Of a DNA stretch of 64,000 nucleotides, positions 52,526 through 63,343 are shown piece by piece. The notes below the pieces were generated by a model. The model ran no database searches. It was not told the origin of the DNA and saw only the letters and a program-made list of their open reading frames with translations. Position numbers and translations under genes: made by a program. Source of the stretch: Pelagerythrobacter rhizovicinus (lineage in GTDB: Bacteria; Pseudomonadota; Alphaproteobacteria; Sphingomonadales; Sphingomonadaceae); assembly GCF_004135625.1 (NCBI RefSeq), contig NZ_SDPV01000002.1, positions 434,001-498,000 of the forward strand, read 5' to 3'. Each line of letters starts with the position of its first letter. Within the stretch, counting starts at the first letter, position 1.

Positions 52526-53624
52526 CGAGGAAGCCTTTCACCACGCGGTCGAGCGCCGGCACGTCGAGCAGGAAGCTGTCGTGCCCGAACGGTGCCGAGA
52601 GTTCGACGAAGCTGACCGGCGCGCCCGCCGCGTTGAGCGCATGCACCACGTGGCGGCTCTCGGCGGTGGGATAGAGCCAGTCGGTGTCGAAGCTGACGAG
52701 GCAAAAGCGCGCGCCCTTGCCCATGGCGTGCCCGGCGAAGGCGTCGGCCAGCTTGCCGCCGTGTTCCTCCGCGATGTCGAGGTAGTCCATCGCGCGGGTG
52801 ATATAGAGGTAGGAATTGGCATCGAACCGCCGCGTGAAGCCGCTGCCCTGATAGCGCAGGTAGCTCTCGACCTGGAAATCGGCGTCGAAGCCGAAGCTCT
52901 TCGCATCGCGGTCCTGCAGGCGGCGGCCGAACTTCTCGGTCAGGCCCGCTTCCGAGAGGTAGGTGATGTGCGCCGCCATGCGCGCGACCGCGAGGCCGGC
53001 GTCGGGCGCGCTGCCGTGGCCGTAGTAGTCGCCGTCGCGCCAGTTGGGATCGGCCATGATCGCCTGCCGTCCCACTTCGTGAAACGCGATGTTCTGCGCC
53101 GAATGCCGCGCCGTCGTCGCAATCGCGAGCACGCGCTCGGCGCGGTCGGGGAAGTTGGCGGCGAGGCTCAGCGTCTGCATCCCGCCCATCGATCCGCCGA
53201 CGACCGCGTGCAGCCGCTCGATCCCAAGCCCGTCGAGCAGGGCGACGAGCCCGCGCACCATGTCGCGGATGGTGATGACCGGGAAGCGCATCGCCCAAGG
53301 GCGCCTGTCGGGCGCCGCGCTGGCCGGGCCGGTCGAGCCCATGCAGCTGCCGATCACATTGGCGCAGATCACGTGGTAGCGGCTCGTGTCGATCGGCTTG
53401 CCGGGGCCGACCATCCGCTCCCACCAGCCGGGCTTGCCGGTCACCGGGTGCGGGCTCGCGAGGTACTGGTCGCCGGTGAGCGCGTGGCAGACGAGGATCG
53501 CGTTGGACTTGTCCGCCGCCAGCTCGCCGTAGGTCTCGTAGGCGATCGCCGCGCCCTCGAGCGCCTGCCCGCCATCGAGCGGCAGGGGGTGAGGGAGACG
53601 GAAGACTTGTGAGGAGGCGTTCAA
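52518..53624 (-). CDS. metX: Homoserine O-acetyltransferase
   Basis: A 368-aa α/β hydrolase-fold acyltransferase making O-acetylhomoserine from homoserine and acetyl-CoA (or O-succinyl in some). The nucleophile Ser is in [10 protein letters not shown], Asp and His in [10 protein letters not shown] and FGHDSFLLD. Conserved [10 protein letters not shown] and [12 protein letters not shown]. The translational overlap with metW is typical. Upstream lies repeat D and the divergent hisC. Confidence 0.95.
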   Translation of the reverse strand: MNASSQVFRLPHPLPLDGGQALEGAAIAYETYGELAADKSNAILVCHALTGDQYLASPHPVTGKPGWWERMVGPGKPIDTSRYHVICANVIGSCMGSTGPASAAPDRRPWAMRFPVITIRDMVRGLVALLDGLGIERLHAVVGGSMGGMQTLSLAANFPDRAERVLAIATTARHSAQNIAFHEVGRQAIMADPNWRDGDYYGHGSAPDAGLAVARMAAHITYLSEAGLTEKFGRRLQDRDAKSFGFDADFQVESYLRYQGSGFTRRFDANSYLYITRAMDYLDIAEEHGGKLADAFAGHAMGKGARFCLVSFDTDWLYPTAESRHVVHALNAAGAPVSFVELSAPFGHDSFLLDVPALDRVVKGFLDG

Positions 53625-53651
53625 ACCGGACCTTGGAACAGCAAAAAGAAC

Positions 53652-53746
53652 GGTGCTTCGATCCTTCGGCAGGCTCAGGATCTAGCACGAACGAGTTGGT
53701 GAACGTCACCCTCTAACCGTTCGCCCTGAGCTTGTCGAAGGGCCGT
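53652..53746. repeat. Palindromic repeat element D between divergent metX and hisC
   Basis: CTTCGATCCTTCGGCAGGCT (from 53657) and onward to CAGGA (53680), facing CCGTTCGCCCTGAGCTTGTC (from 53718) and onward to GAAGGGCC; the arms are imperfect inverted copies of each other. A common intergenic palindrome style in sphingomonads. It occupies the shared promoter region. Confidence 0.6.
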
Positions 53747-53794
53747 TTTTTCTTTCTCGCGAACTCAACGAGGTTGTCCTATCGCGCGTTCAAC

Positions 53795-54895
53795 ATGAGC
53801 GCCAGCCCCACCCCCAAGCCCTGGATCGAGGGCATTCACGCCTACGTGCCGGGCAAGGCCCGCTCTGCCGACGGGCGCGAGCTGGTCAAGCTCTCGGCCA
53901 ACGAGAACCCGCTGGGCACGAGCCCGGCAACGCTGGCCGCGCTGACACAGGCCGCGCCGCCAGCGCGCTACCCCGACCCGGACGCGAGTGCGCTGCGCCA
54001 AGGCATCGGCGCGCTGCACGGGATCAATCCCGCGCGCATTGTCTGCGGCACCGGTTCGGACGAACTGCTCAATCTCGCCACGCAAGGCTATGCCGGGCCC
54101 GGCGACGAGGTGCTGTTCACCCGCTACAGCTTCGCCGTCTACGACATTGCCGCCCGCCGCTGCGGCGCAGTGCCGGTCGAAGCGCCGGATGCCGACTACG
54201 GGGCCGATGTCGATGCCCTGCTCGCCGCAGTGACCGAGCGGACGCGCGTGGTCTTCCTCGCCAACCCGAACAATCCCACGGGAAGCTTCCTACCGGCCGG
54301 CGAGGTCGCCCGGCTCCATGCGCGACTGCCGCGCGACGTGCTGTTCGTGCTCGATCAGGCCTATGCCGAATACCTCGCGCCCGAGGACGACGACTGCGGC
54401 CTCGCGCTCGCGGGCCGGCACGACAACGTGCTCGTCACGCGCACGTTCTCCAAGATCTACGGCCTTGCCGGAGAGCGGATCGGCTGGGCGACCGGGGCGC
54501 CGGGGATCGTCGATACCCTCAACCGCATCCGCGGCCCCTTCAACGTCACCAACCACGGCCAGGCGGCGGCGCTCGCCGCGCTCGGCGATCAAGAGTTCGT
54601 CCGTCGCTCGCGCGAGCACAACACCGCCGAACTGGTGCGATTCTCGGATGCGATCGGCGCGCTGGGCAACCACGGGCTGCGTGCTCTGCCGAGCAAGGGC
54701 AACTTCGTGCTCGTGCTGTTCGAAGGCGCTCTCGGCGCCGCCGCAGCGCTCGACGGGCTGGCCGAGGCCGGCTTCGCGGTGCGCCACCTTCCCGGCCAGG
54801 GGCTCCCGCAGGCGCTGCGGATAACCATCGGCACGCGCGAGCAGATGGATGCCGTTGCGCAACGTCTGCGCGCCTTGGCGGAGGCGGCGCGGTGA
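53795..54895 (+). CDS. hisC: Histidinol-phosphate/aromatic aminotransferase
   Basis: A 366-aa PLP-dependent class I/II aminotransferase. [16 protein letters not shown], the PLP-stacking [13 protein letters not shown], and Schiff-base Lys in [16 protein letters not shown] are HisC hallmarks. Here it is coupled to a prephenate dehydrogenase gene through a GTGA overlap, so it probably serves tyrosine/phenylalanine synthesis as well as, or instead of, histidine. ATG 53795 ([16 protein letters not shown]) is preferred over the upstream opening at 53732. Confidence 0.93.
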   Translation: MSASPTPKPWIEGIHAYVPGKARSADGRELVKLSANENPLGTSPATLAALTQAAPPARYPDPDASALRQGIGALHGINPARIVCGTGSDELLNLATQGYAGPGDEVLFTRYSFAVYDIAARRCGAVPVEAPDADYGADVDALLAAVTERTRVVFLANPNNPTGSFLPAGEVARLHARLPRDVLFVLDQAYAEYLAPEDDDCGLALAGRHDNVLVTRTFSKIYGLAGERIGWATGAPGIVDTLNRIRGPFNVTNHGQAAALAALGDQEFVRRSREHNTAELVRFSDAIGALGNHGLRALPSKGNFVLVLFEGALGAAAALDGLAEAGFAVRHLPGQGLPQALRITIGTREQMDAVAQRLRALAEAAR

Positions 54896-55797
54896 GCATC
54901 GAGCGCGTCGCGATCATCGGCCTCGGCCTGCTCGGCGGGTCGGTCGGGCTTGCCATTGCCGAGCATTTGCCGGACGTGAGGACTACCGCATACGACGCCG
55001 ACCCGGCCGTACGCCGCCGCGCAGCCGAACGAGGACTCGCCGGGACCGTCTGCGAAACGGCCGGCGAGGCCGTGACCGGCGCCGATCTCGTTCTCTTCTG
55101 CGTGCCCGTAGGTGCGATGGCGCAGGCGGCCGCCATGATTGCCGGCCATCTGTCCGGCGATGCGATCGTCAGCGACGTCGGTTCTTCGAAGCAATCGGTG
55201 ATGGAGGCGCTTCGCGAGGCACTGCCCGGCCGCACCGTCATTCCCGCGCATCCGGTGGCGGGTACCGAGCAGAGCGGCCCCGACGCCGGCTTCGCCAGCC
55301 TGTTCCGGCAGCGCTGGTGCATTCTCACTCCGCCGAGCAACGTCGATCCCGCCGCAATCGCGGAGCTGACCCGCTTCTGGGAGGCGCTCGGCGCGAAAGT
55401 CGAGATCATGGACGCCGCGCATCACGATCTCGTGCTCGCCGTCACCAGCCACATTCCGCACCTGATCGCCTACACCATCGTCGGCACCGCCTCCGATCTC
55501 GAGGAGGTCACGCGCAGCGAGGTCATCAAGTATTCGGCCGGCGGCTTCCGCGACTTCACCCGCATCGCCGCGAGCGATCCGACCATGTGGCGCGACGTGT
55601 TCCTCTCCAACCGCGACGCGGTTCTGGAGATGCTCGGCCGCTTCAACGAAGACCTCACGGCGCTCCAGCGCGCGATCCGGCGGGGAGACGGGGAGGCGCT
55701 GTTCGACCTCTTCACCCGCACGCGCGACATACGCCGCTCGATCGTCGAGCAGGGCCAGGACGATGCGCGGCCCGATTTCGGCCGCAAGGATCACTAA
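54892..55797 (+). CDS. tyrC: Prephenate/arogenate dehydrogenase
   Basis: A 301-aa TyrA-type dehydrogenase. The Rossmann [15 protein letters not shown] begins right after the GTG start; [15 protein letters not shown], the catalytic His region [15 protein letters not shown] and [15 protein letters not shown] follow. It oxidises prephenate or arogenate toward tyrosine. The C-terminus is short, without an ACT domain, so no feedback domain is fused. Its stop overlaps the stop of the convergent acyltransferase gene. Confidence 0.92.
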   Translation: MSIERVAIIGLGLLGGSVGLAIAEHLPDVRTTAYDADPAVRRRAAERGLAGTVCETAGEAVTGADLVLFCVPVGAMAQAAAMIAGHLSGDAIVSDVGSSKQSVMEALREALPGRTVIPAHPVAGTEQSGPDAGFASLFRQRWCILTPPSNVDPAAIAELTRFWEALGAKVEIMDAAHHDLVLAVTSHIPHLIAYTIVGTASDLEEVTRSEVIKYSAGGFRDFTRIAASDPTMWRDVFLSNRDAVLEMLGRFNEDLTALQRAIRRGDGEALFDLFTRTRDIRRSIVEQGQDDARPDFGRKDH

Positions 55798-56480
55798 GTC
55801 GGGTTGAGCGCATTGATCGCTTCCAGCACCTGCCGCTCGATCTCGGGGCGCGGCAAGCCCGGAGGGATCGGCTCGGCGAAGCGATAGGTCACCGTGCCGG
55901 GGCGCTTGAGCCGGCGGTGGTAGAGCGGCCCGCTGTCGATCGCCACCGGCACCACAGGCAGTCCGAGCAGCTTGTAGAGCCCCGCAAATCCCGCTTGGAG
56001 CTGGTGCCGCTCCCCATGCGGCACGCGGGTACCTTCGGGAAAGATCACCAGTGGCCGGCCTTGCGCGGAATAGGTCCGCGCCGAGGAGATCATGGCGCGC
56101 AGGGCCCGCGCCCCCTCATCGCGGGCGACCGGAACGCAGCCGTAGGCGCGCGCCGCGCGGCCCCAGCCGGGGATACGGAACAGCTCGCGCTTGGCGAACG
56201 GCACTGGCTGATCGAACAGGCAGGGCGCGTCGATCGCCTCGAAGAAGCTTTCGTGCCGGATGGCATAGAGCGCGGGACCTGCAACCGGCGCTCCTTCGAC
56301 GCGCACGGCGATGCCCAGAAAAACGCGTGCGCAGAGCCGGTGGAAACAACACCAACCGTCCACGACCCGGCCGAGAACCCGCGTTCCCAGCGGAATCGAG
56401 GCAACCGCGGCGAGCACGTAGCCCGCACTCCCAAGATAGAACACGACATAGAACGCGAGGTTACGGAGAAGAAGCGTCAC
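55794..56480 (-). CDS. plsC: 1-acyl-sn-glycerol-3-phosphate acyltransferase
   Basis: A 228-aa membrane-associated PlsC-like acyltransferase for phosphatidic acid synthesis. N-terminal hydrophobic segment (NLAFYVVFYLGSAGYVLAAV), then HESFFEAIDAP as the H-x4-D/E catalytic motif (E in the last position), VAIDSGP and the FPEGTRVPHG phosphate-binding motif. GTG 56480 starts six bases after the ydcF stop, so it closes the ftsE-ftsX-ydcF operon. Confidence 0.92.
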   Translation of the reverse strand: MTLLLRNLAFYVVFYLGSAGYVLAAVASIPLGTRVLGRVVDGWCCFHRLCARVFLGIAVRVEGAPVAGPALYAIRHESFFEAIDAPCLFDQPVPFAKRELFRIPGWGRAARAYGCVPVARDEGARALRAMISSARTYSAQGRPLVIFPEGTRVPHGERHQLQAGFAGLYKLLGLPVVPVAIDSGPLYHRRLKRPGTVTYRFAEPIPPGLPRPEIERQVLEAINALNPT

Positions 56481-56486
56481 CTGCCG

Positions 56487-57011
56487 CTACCCCAAGCGGC
56501 TAACAACGCTGACGAGCAGCTTGTGGTATTCGAGGAAAAGGTCACCCAGCGAGGGGTGCGAAGGTACGGCGTCCCACACCACCGTGACGCCGTCGGGCAG
56601 AGTGCGTGCCAGCTCGCCGGCGGCGCGGCGCATGTGCCAGTCCGTCGTGACGAGGCGGAGCGATCCGATGTCATGCATTTCGACCCACTGGGCGGTTTCC
56701 GACGCGTTGCTACGCGTGTCGACAGCCGCGAAGCCGAGCGAGACGCAGCACGCCATCACGTCCGCGGGCACGCCGAACTGCGCGGCGAACTCCGCCTGTC
56801 TGACTTCCGGATCGACGCCGGTCACGAGCATCATCCCGGCCTGCCGTTCGCGGAGCACCTCCAGCCCTCGCTCGATCCGCCCCGCGCTGCCGGTCGGGAC
56901 GATCACCGCATCGGTACGCACATTTTCGGCTGGTCCGGGCAGCGCAATCGCAAACCACAGAAAGCCCAGGGCCCAGAGGATCGCCAACGCGGACAGGATG
57001 CGGCCGATCAC
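56487..57011 (-). CDS. YdcF/ElyC-like DUF218 membrane-anchored protein
   Basis: A 174-aa DUF218 protein. Its GTG (57011) overlaps the ftsX stop as GTGA. An N-terminal TM helix (IGRILSALAILWALGFLWFAI) is followed by DAVIVPTGSAGRIERGLEVL, DTRSNASETAQWV and LRLVTTDWHMRRAAGELA, the family core. DUF218 proteins such as ElyC/SanA affect envelope integrity; coupling to ftsEX suggests a role in cell-wall or division. Exact function unknown. Confidence 0.88.
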   Translation of the reverse strand: MIGRILSALAILWALGFLWFAIALPGPAENVRTDAVIVPTGSAGRIERGLEVLRERQAGMMLVTGVDPEVRQAEFAAQFGVPADVMACCVSLGFAAVDTRSNASETAQWVEMHDIGSLRLVTTDWHMRRAAGELARTLPDGVTVVWDAVPSHPSLGDLFLEYHKLLVSVVSRLG

Positions 57012-57936
57012 AGCATTCTCCTCACGGCGGCGAGCACCGTCAGCCGCGCGGTAATCACTGCGATGGCGACACCGGCGACAGGGATTGCCGCGAGAGTCAG
57101 CCAGTCGGGCAGGGTCAATCCGCCCCCAGCCACCATACCCGAGGCGAGCGCTGCGAACTGGCGGCCGAGCACTACCACTCCCGCAATGCCGATCGCCAGG
57201 CCCACTGCACCGCCTAGCGCCGCATCGTAGCCAACCGAGCGTTGAAAGATGCGGGCGATCTGCCCGTCTGTGCCGCCGAGAAGGTGGACGATTTCGATCG
57301 TGTTGCGGTTGCTGCCGAGCGCGGAACGCGCTGCAAGCCAGACGGCCGCCGCGCTGGTCAGCGCCAGCAGCACGACCAGCGCGATCGCCAGCCACTGGAG
57401 CGAGGTGATCGCGCCGAACACTGGCTGCAGCCAACCCGATTGCGCGTCGACGCGCGCGTCGGGCGCGACGTCGAGCAGTCGCGTCTGAAGCCGGTCGATC
57501 GCGGCACGGTCGGCAGCGCCGCGCAGGCGAACGTCGATCAGGGCCGGGACGGGTACGGTCGCATCGGCCGAGCCCACGCCGAGCCACGGCTCGAGCAAGG
57601 CATCGAGTTCGGCTTCCGGCACGCGGCGGTAGCTCGCGACCGCGGGGTCGGCAGCAAGCGCCGTTTCGACCGCGCGTGCCTGCTCCTCGCGCGCGGCGGG
57701 AAACGCCTCGATCACCTGCACCGTCGCGCCGCCCGACAGCTCGGCGCGCGCGGCCTCGACCATGTTCTGCAGGGCGAGTCCGCCCGCGGCCGCGACCACC
57801 GTCAGCGCGACCATGATCGCTATCACCCACGGCATCGGCCCGGCGAGCCGTGCCTGTGGCACCAGCCGCGCGGCACGGTCGCCGCCAAACGGGGAGAGGC
57901 CGCGCACGACAGCACGATTGAGCGCAGACGTGCGTG

Positions 57937-57940
<4 letters not shown>
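57008..57940 (-). CDS. ftsX: Cell division protein FtsX (permease of FtsEX)
   Basis: A 310-aa membrane subunit of the FtsEX complex. First TM MPWVIAIMVALTVVAAAGGLAL is near residue 34; a periplasmic domain (~60-160) is followed by three TM segments (ALVVLLALTSAAAVWLA; ALGGAVGLAIGIAGVVVLG; LAAIPVAGVAIAVITARL) and the IEIVHLLGGTDGQIARIFQ coupling helix. It transmits ATPase signals to septal peptidoglycan hydrolases. Start overlaps the ftsE stop (ATGA). Confidence 0.93.
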
Positions 57941-58671
<731 letters not shown>

Positions 58672-58826
58672 AGACGGGGAGCCGTCCGCAGTGTCGGAAG
58701 ATCGCAACTCGGCATGTGCGCGCGGCTATAGCGGCGCTTCGATGTGGAAAAAAGCCGCTCGCTCACTCCCCCGTCGCGGGCAAGTCTTGTTGGGTTTCAC
58801 GCCCCGCCGTAAGGATGGCGGTTACG

Positions 58827-59672
58827 ATGATCATCGCCTGCCCCGCCTGCTCGACCCGCTACGTCGTGCCAGACAGCGCTATCGGAGTCGACGGGCGCAC
58901 GGTGCGGTGCGCGAAGTGCAGGCATAGCTGGTTTCAGGAGGGGACGGGAGCAGGAGCGGACGAGAGCGAGCCTCCACATGCTTCGCCGCCGCCGCCCGAA
59001 CCGCCCCGGCCCGCTCCGCCTCCTGTGGCCCCCGCGGCCCCTTCTTCGCCGCCTGCAACAACCGAACCGCCGATCGCGCGGCCCGAAGCGCACGATCCGC
59101 CGGAAGACGCAGCTCCGCCCCCGCCGCCGGCGCCGGGCTTCGACGAACCACCTCCCGTGGCCGAAACTGCCGCGGCTGCGCCGCAGCCCGACCAGCCCGA
59201 GGACGATTATTCTCCATTCTCGGCTGAGCCGCCGTTCCGGCCGCGGCGCAACCCGCTGAGGATATGGACCGCCGCCGCGGCGGTCTTCGCGGTGCTGGCG
59301 CTCGGCACGATCGGAGCAGTCAGCTACTGGGGCCTGCCGGACTGGGTTCCCGTCAGCCGTCCGGTCTTTGCCATGCAGCAGCCGGACCTCGTTCTGGAAT
59401 TTCCACCCGAGCAGCAGGATCGGCGCACCCTGCCCAATGGCACCGAATTCTTCGGCGCTAGCGGCACAATCACCAACGTGGGGCGGGAGACGCACACCAT
59501 ACCCTCGATCCTGATCGTCATGCGGGATGCGCGCGACCGGATCGTCTACAGCTGGGAAGTCGCCCCGCCCAAAGCGCAACTCGCCCCGGGCGAGAGCGTG
59601 ACGATCAACGAGGCGGTGACCGACGTTCCGAAATCCGCCAAATTCGCGGAAATCGGCTGGAAGCCGGACTGA
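58827..59672 (+). CDS. MJ0042-type zinc-ribbon membrane protein with DUF3426-like C-terminus
   Basis: A 281-aa protein. The N-terminal MIIACPACSTRYVVPDSAIG ... VRCAKCRHSW is an MJ0042 zinc ribbon with two CxxC pairs. A long Pro/Ala-rich cytoplasmic region (~45-130), one TM helix (IWTAAAAVFAVLALGTIGAV) and a periplasmic DUF3426-like β domain (GTEFFGASGTITNVGRETHT) follow. Next to ftsEX in many alphaproteobacteria. Function unknown; envelope stress or division is possible. ATG 58827 is chosen; ATG 58815 adds four residues. Confidence 0.85.
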   Translation: MIIACPACSTRYVVPDSAIGVDGRTVRCAKCRHSWFQEGTGAGADESEPPHASPPPPEPPRPAPPPVAPAAPSSPPATTEPPIARPEAHDPPEDAAPPPPPAPGFDEPPPVAETAAAAPQPDQPEDDYSPFSAEPPFRPRRNPLRIWTAAAAVFAVLALGTIGAVSYWGLPDWVPVSRPVFAMQQPDLVLEFPPEQQDRRTLPNGTEFFGASGTITNVGRETHTIPSILIVMRDARDRIVYSWEVAPPKAQLAPGESVTINEAVTDVPKSAKFAEIGWKPD

Positions 59673-59782
59673 ATCCACAGCAGCCGCAAGACCCGTGCTC
59701 AAACCGCTTGCGGAGGGGCGCGCCTGTTGCTAGGGGCGCCCGCCTACCCCCCGAGGGCGTCCGTCGCCCTTTCTGGCTGAGT

Positions 59783-59869
59783 GCGGTCGTGGCGGAACTG
59801 GTAGACGCGCAACGTTGAGGTCGTTGTGGGCGAAAGCCCGTGGAAGTTCGAGTCTTCTCGACCGCACCA
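59783..59869 (+). tRNA. tRNA-Leu (anticodon GAG)
   Basis: 87-nt class II tRNA. GCGGTCG pairs with CGACCGC; discriminator A and an encoded CCA follow. The anticodon loop GTTGAGGT gives GAG; a long variable arm is present and the T-arm GTTCGAGTC is intact. Recombinase and pseudogene remains lie downstream. Confidence 0.96.
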
Positions 59870-60057
59870 AACAGTCCTGAGTAGTCCTGGAAAATCGTAC
59901 CGGCCACGGAGCGCCCGCCCGAAGTAGCGTAGCTCTGCGGCCTTTCCGTATATGAATTCGAGGAACTGCAGCGGGAGAGTTGGCGGGGTGAGGCGGATTT
60001 TACACGGATTCACCGGGGCATCTCAGCTCCGGAAATTGTGACTGCAGTTGGATCGGT

Positions 60058-60345
60058 TCAGGCGAAGCCAAGTTCGCGACACTGCTCCGTCCAGGACAGC
60101 GGCAACGGCCTGCTCATCAGCTGCTTTGCTGTGAGATGCTCCGGCTGCCTACCTTCGACAATCACCGTGACGATATCCGGCGCTAGGCAGGACAAAGCAA
60201 CGGGTTTGCCAAGTCTTGTCCTGGATCGCCCAGGCTCGTTGGCAATACTTGCAATCCATCGCTCCGGGCTCGCGAGCACCAGTTGTCTCACCTTGTGAGC
60301 CTCGGCGACGAGTGCGACGAGCTTCTCGTTAGTTGGGCGGCGGAG
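60058..60345 (-). pseudogene. C-terminal fragment of a site-specific recombinase
   Basis: The minus-strand frame (open from about 60345; ATG-like start only at 60291) encodes VALSCLAPDIVTVIVEGRQP ... LTAKQLMS ... PLSWTEQCRELGF, the characteristic end of large serine site-specific recombinases (LAPDIV-x(5)-GRQP-x(2)-LTA ... W-x-EQ-x(2)-LGF). A full protein would be ~500-600 aa; only the last ~95 residues are here, so it is a remnant. It lies 190 bp from tRNA-Leu. Confidence 0.65.
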
Positions 60346-60540
60346 GTGTCTGGGTGCCGGACGTCGTTCTGGGTTTCGGTCGCGAAGAGCTTTTGGCCGC
60401 GGTGCAGAGGCATGTACTCGCCAACGCCGTCGGACTGACGGCTGGGCGCGGCCGATCTAGACGGACAAGGCAAATCGGGGAACGATTGCTCGGCGATCCT
60501 CTTGGTTGAGTATCACGCAAAAGCCAACCGGAGCGCCGCA

Positions 60541-61560
60541 ATGAAACTCAAGCCACTCAATGAGCAAACAATCGTCATAACCGGCGGATCGTCGGGTATC
60601 GGGCTCGCGACCGCAAAGATGGCCGCCGAGAAGGGCGCCAATGTGGTGATCATTGCTCGCAACGAAGATGGCCTTGAAGAAGCCAGTCGGCAGATCCGGG
60701 ATGAAGGCGGAAAGTGCGACTATGTCTGCGCGGACGTGGGCTCGCGAGAGGATGTTCGGACTGCGGTACAGACGGTGATCGGGCGGCACGGCGGCTTTGA
60801 CACCTGGATCAGCAATGCTGGCGTCGGCGTCTATGCAAAGCTTGAAGAACTGGATGACGACGATCATCGCCGGCTGCTCGATACGAACTATTGGGGAGTG
60901 GTCCATTGCGCCACGGAGGCACTCCCGCACCTTAAAGAACACGGTGGCGCGCTGATCACCACCGGCTCGATATCCTCCCAGATGCCGGCTCCTGTACTAT
61001 CCTCCTATACGGCCAGCAAATACGCGGTGAAGGGCTACATCGATTCCCTTCGTCTCGAGTTGATGCACGAAGAGGCGCCCGTCTCGATCACGTTGATCCA
61101 GCCGAGCGGCATCAACACTCCATTTGGCAAACACTCACTTAATCGAATGAGTGGACGGTCCGTGGTACCGCCACCGGTCTACTCACCGCAGCTCGTGGCT
61201 CGCGCGATGTGCCACGCTGCCGAGCGGCCGACCCGAGATATGATCGTCGGCGGCTCCGGGCGCGCCATGACCTTGCTCGCCACCATCATGCCTAACATCT
61301 CGGATCGGATCTTCTCAGCAGCGTTCTTCAAGACGGCGTTCGACAAGGACAAGCAGAAGCGCTCCGAAGAAGGAGGATTTCACCATGGTGGAAGCGAGGG
61401 TGAGGTCTTCGGCGACCAGACCAAAGGCATGCGTCGCACGAGTATGTATTCGGCTTTGCGCAGACACCCTGCTGCAACCGGTTTGGGCATCATGACGCTG
61501 GTCGCGGGAGCAGCGGGGCTGATGCTGGGACGCGGTTCGTCCATCATACGGCGGAGTTAG
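60541..61560 (+). CDS. Short-chain dehydrogenase/reductase with C-terminal extension
   Basis: A 339-aa SDR oxidoreductase. Cofactor motif TGGSSGIGLATAKMAA (TGxxxGxG), NAGVG, catalytic Ser in TTGSISSQM and Y-x3-K in SYTASKYAVKGY. The extra ~90 C-terminal residues contain a hydrophobic segment (TGLGIMTLVAGAAGLMLGRG) that may tether it to the membrane. Start ATG 60541 is preferred. Substrate unknown. Intact in an otherwise decayed stretch. Confidence 0.9.
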   Translation: MKLKPLNEQTIVITGGSSGIGLATAKMAAEKGANVVIIARNEDGLEEASRQIRDEGGKCDYVCADVGSREDVRTAVQTVIGRHGGFDTWISNAGVGVYAKLEELDDDDHRRLLDTNYWGVVHCATEALPHLKEHGGALITTGSISSQMPAPVLSSYTASKYAVKGYIDSLRLELMHEEAPVSITLIQPSGINTPFGKHSLNRMSGRSVVPPPVYSPQLVARAMCHAAERPTRDMIVGGSGRAMTLLATIMPNISDRIFSAAFFKTAFDKDKQKRSEEGGFHHGGSEGEVFGDQTKGMRRTSMYSALRRHPAATGLGIMTLVAGAAGLMLGRGSSIIRRS

Positions 61561-61616
61561 GAGAACCCTCCGGGTTCGCTCAGGTGAAGCACCCGGGGGT
61601 GGGGTGTCTCACATGA

Positions 61617-62187
61617 TCAGCGACCCTCCGCGCGCATAAGCCGCATCCTCCCCGGCAGAGCGAGCGCGACGGATGCAGCAACCTCATCGATGCATCCGAT
61701 GCAGCATTGCCGACCGCGCAATGGTCGATCGATACCAGGCTCGCCGCCGTTGGAACCGCCCTGTTCGAGCGCGGCAGTGACGCGGCGCAGGATCAGCGCG
61801 CGCATCACCCGTTCACCGAGTTCGGTTTCAGTTATCAGGAGCGCCCGCAAGCGATGCGATTGCAATAGCCTCAACAGCCGTCAGCGCGAGGGCATTGATC
61901 AGGAAGGGACGGCCCGAGAGCTGGGCAAGCTCGCCCATCATGTCGCCGCGTTCGTGCGTGATGATATGTGCGTCGTTGCCGGCGCGATCGTGCCGTCTAA
62001 CCTCGAGCCTACCAGAAAGGACAAGCAGGAGGCCTAGCCCGACCTCCCCGGCCTAGGCTACCATCTCGCCGCGACCGTAGCTGCGCGGTTCCCCGAACCT
62101 GGAGAGACGAGCAATCTCCTCGTCGTTGAAACGGGGAAATATCTGCGGCCTGCGCGCAGTGGCGAGATCCTCGTCAGTGTTGCCCAT
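61617..62187 (-). pseudogene. Decayed cyclic-nucleotide-binding domain of an FAD-dependent (thioredoxin-reductase-like) oxidoreductase
   Basis: Reading the minus strand from ATG 62187 gives MGNTDEDLATARRPQIFPRF ... GRGEMVA, then TAG at 62053-62055, then the same frame continues LLLVLSGRLEVRRHDRAG ... HERGDMMGELAQLSGRP, a typical cyclic-nucleotide-binding fold. Near 61855-61865 the frame shifts and continues as HRLRALLITETELGERVM then RALILRRV, which is how the next segment of intact FAD-dependent homologues reads. It then diverges and the FAD domain is missing. One in-frame stop plus a frameshift plus truncation make this a pseudogene. Confidence 0.7.
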
Positions 62188-62243
62188 GACTCTTCCTTGC
62201 GCCGGCCGGGCGCCTCGACGCCTGGCCCACGGTCGTCGGCAGA

Positions 62244-63143
62244 TCAGGATGGAGCACGCGTCTCAATGATTTGCAGATGCTCCTCCGACACTGTCGCTGA
62301 GGTTACTTCCAAAGTGTCCGTGATAAATGCGAGGAGGTCCCGGTTGATGATGTCGGCGTGAGTAGTCGCCATACCGTGGGGAAGCGCCGGATAGACTTTC
62401 AGCGTGCCCTTCTTCAGCAGCGTGATCCCCAGCAGGGCGGAATCCGCGATTGGCACGATCTGGTCGTCGTCTCCGTGCATCAGCAGCACCGGCACATCGA
62501 TCGCTTTCAGATCTTCCGTGAAATCCGTTTCCGAAAAGGCCTTGATGCAATCGTATTGGGCCTTGATTCCGCCCATCATGCCCTGGCGCCACCAGTTGCG
62601 GATGATGCCCTCTGACGGCCGCGCGCCTTCACGGTTGAAGCCGTAGAAGGGGCCCGATGCAACATCGAGGAAGATCTGCGCGCGATTGGCGGCGGTGGCG
62701 GCGCGGTAGCCGTCAAACACCTCAAGCGGAGTGCCGCCGGGATTACTCTCGGACTTGACCATTACCGGCGGAACGGCGCCGATGAGGACCGCCTTCGCCA
62801 CGCGCCCGGGCTCTGCGCGCGCAACATAGTGCGCGACTTCCCCGCCGCCCGTAGAGTGGCCCACGTGGATGGCGTTCCGGAGGTCCAAAGCGCCGACGAG
62901 TTCCGCCACATCGGCGGCGTAGGTGTCCATCTCGTTACCGGTGTCGGTCTGGCTCGAGCGTCCATGTCCCCGCCGGTCGTGGGCGATAACGCGGTAGCCG
63001 TGGCCCAGAAAGAATATCAGCTGGTTGTCCCAATCGTCCGCGCTCAGCGGCCAGCCATGATGGAAGACAATCGGCTGGGCGTCCTTCGGTCCCCAATCCT
63101 TGTAGAAGATCTGAGTACCGTCCCTGGTCGTGATAAAGCTCAT
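62244..63143 (-). CDS. Alpha/beta hydrolase (non-haem chloroperoxidase-like)
   Basis: A 299-aa hydrolase of the cofactor-free haloperoxidase/esterase group. Nucleophile Ser in [11 protein letters not shown], acid in [10 protein letters not shown], His in [10 protein letters not shown]-terminal [18 protein letters not shown] and oxyanion [11 protein letters not shown] are typical. Start ATG 63143 chosen; the frame continues upstream to 63482 without domain content. Catalyses ester or peracid chemistry; natural substrate unknown. Confidence 0.92.
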   Translation of the reverse strand: MSFITTRDGTQIFYKDWGPKDAQPIVFHHGWPLSADDWDNQLIFFLGHGYRVIAHDRRGHGRSSQTDTGNEMDTYAADVAELVGALDLRNAIHVGHSTGGGEVAHYVARAEPGRVAKAVLIGAVPPVMVKSESNPGGTPLEVFDGYRAATAANRAQIFLDVASGPFYGFNREGARPSEGIIRNWWRQGMMGGIKAQYDCIKAFSETDFTEDLKAIDVPVLLMHGDDDQIVPIADSALLGITLLKKGTLKVYPALPHGMATTHADIINRDLLAFITDTLEVTSATVSEEHLQIIETRAPS

Positions 63144-63343
63144 GTGAACCCTCCCGCGGAAGGGACCGGCCGACAGGACCGGCGCCGGTGTCTCGAAGGA
63201 ACCGATCGGCGGCGAATACAGGAACGTCACACGCTTCGGAGTCGGTCGTGACGACCTCCCGACATTACCATCTTCCGCGTTGCGGTTCGATGACGATCTT
63301 TGAGTAGCCGTCCGGCCAATCAGCCCACCGCAAGTCGGATCGG

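Noticed and set aside
53625-53794. SAM-responsive riboswitch upstream of metX
   Set aside because: The region is taken up by palindromic repeat D; no SAM-II-like pattern was recognised.
54849-57230. 793-codon plus-strand frame
   Set aside because: Crosses tyrC, plsC, ydcF and part of ftsX in the wrong frame or strand; product is Arg/His-rich without domains.
59744-60013. Minus-strand frame containing a REDSNFHGLSPTTTSTLR-like segment
   Set aside because: This peptide is the antisense translation of tRNA-Leu, a well-known false annotation.
61690-62037. 115-codon plus-strand frame
   Set aside because: Antisense to the cyclic-nucleotide-binding pseudogene, whose recognisable motifs are on the minus strand.
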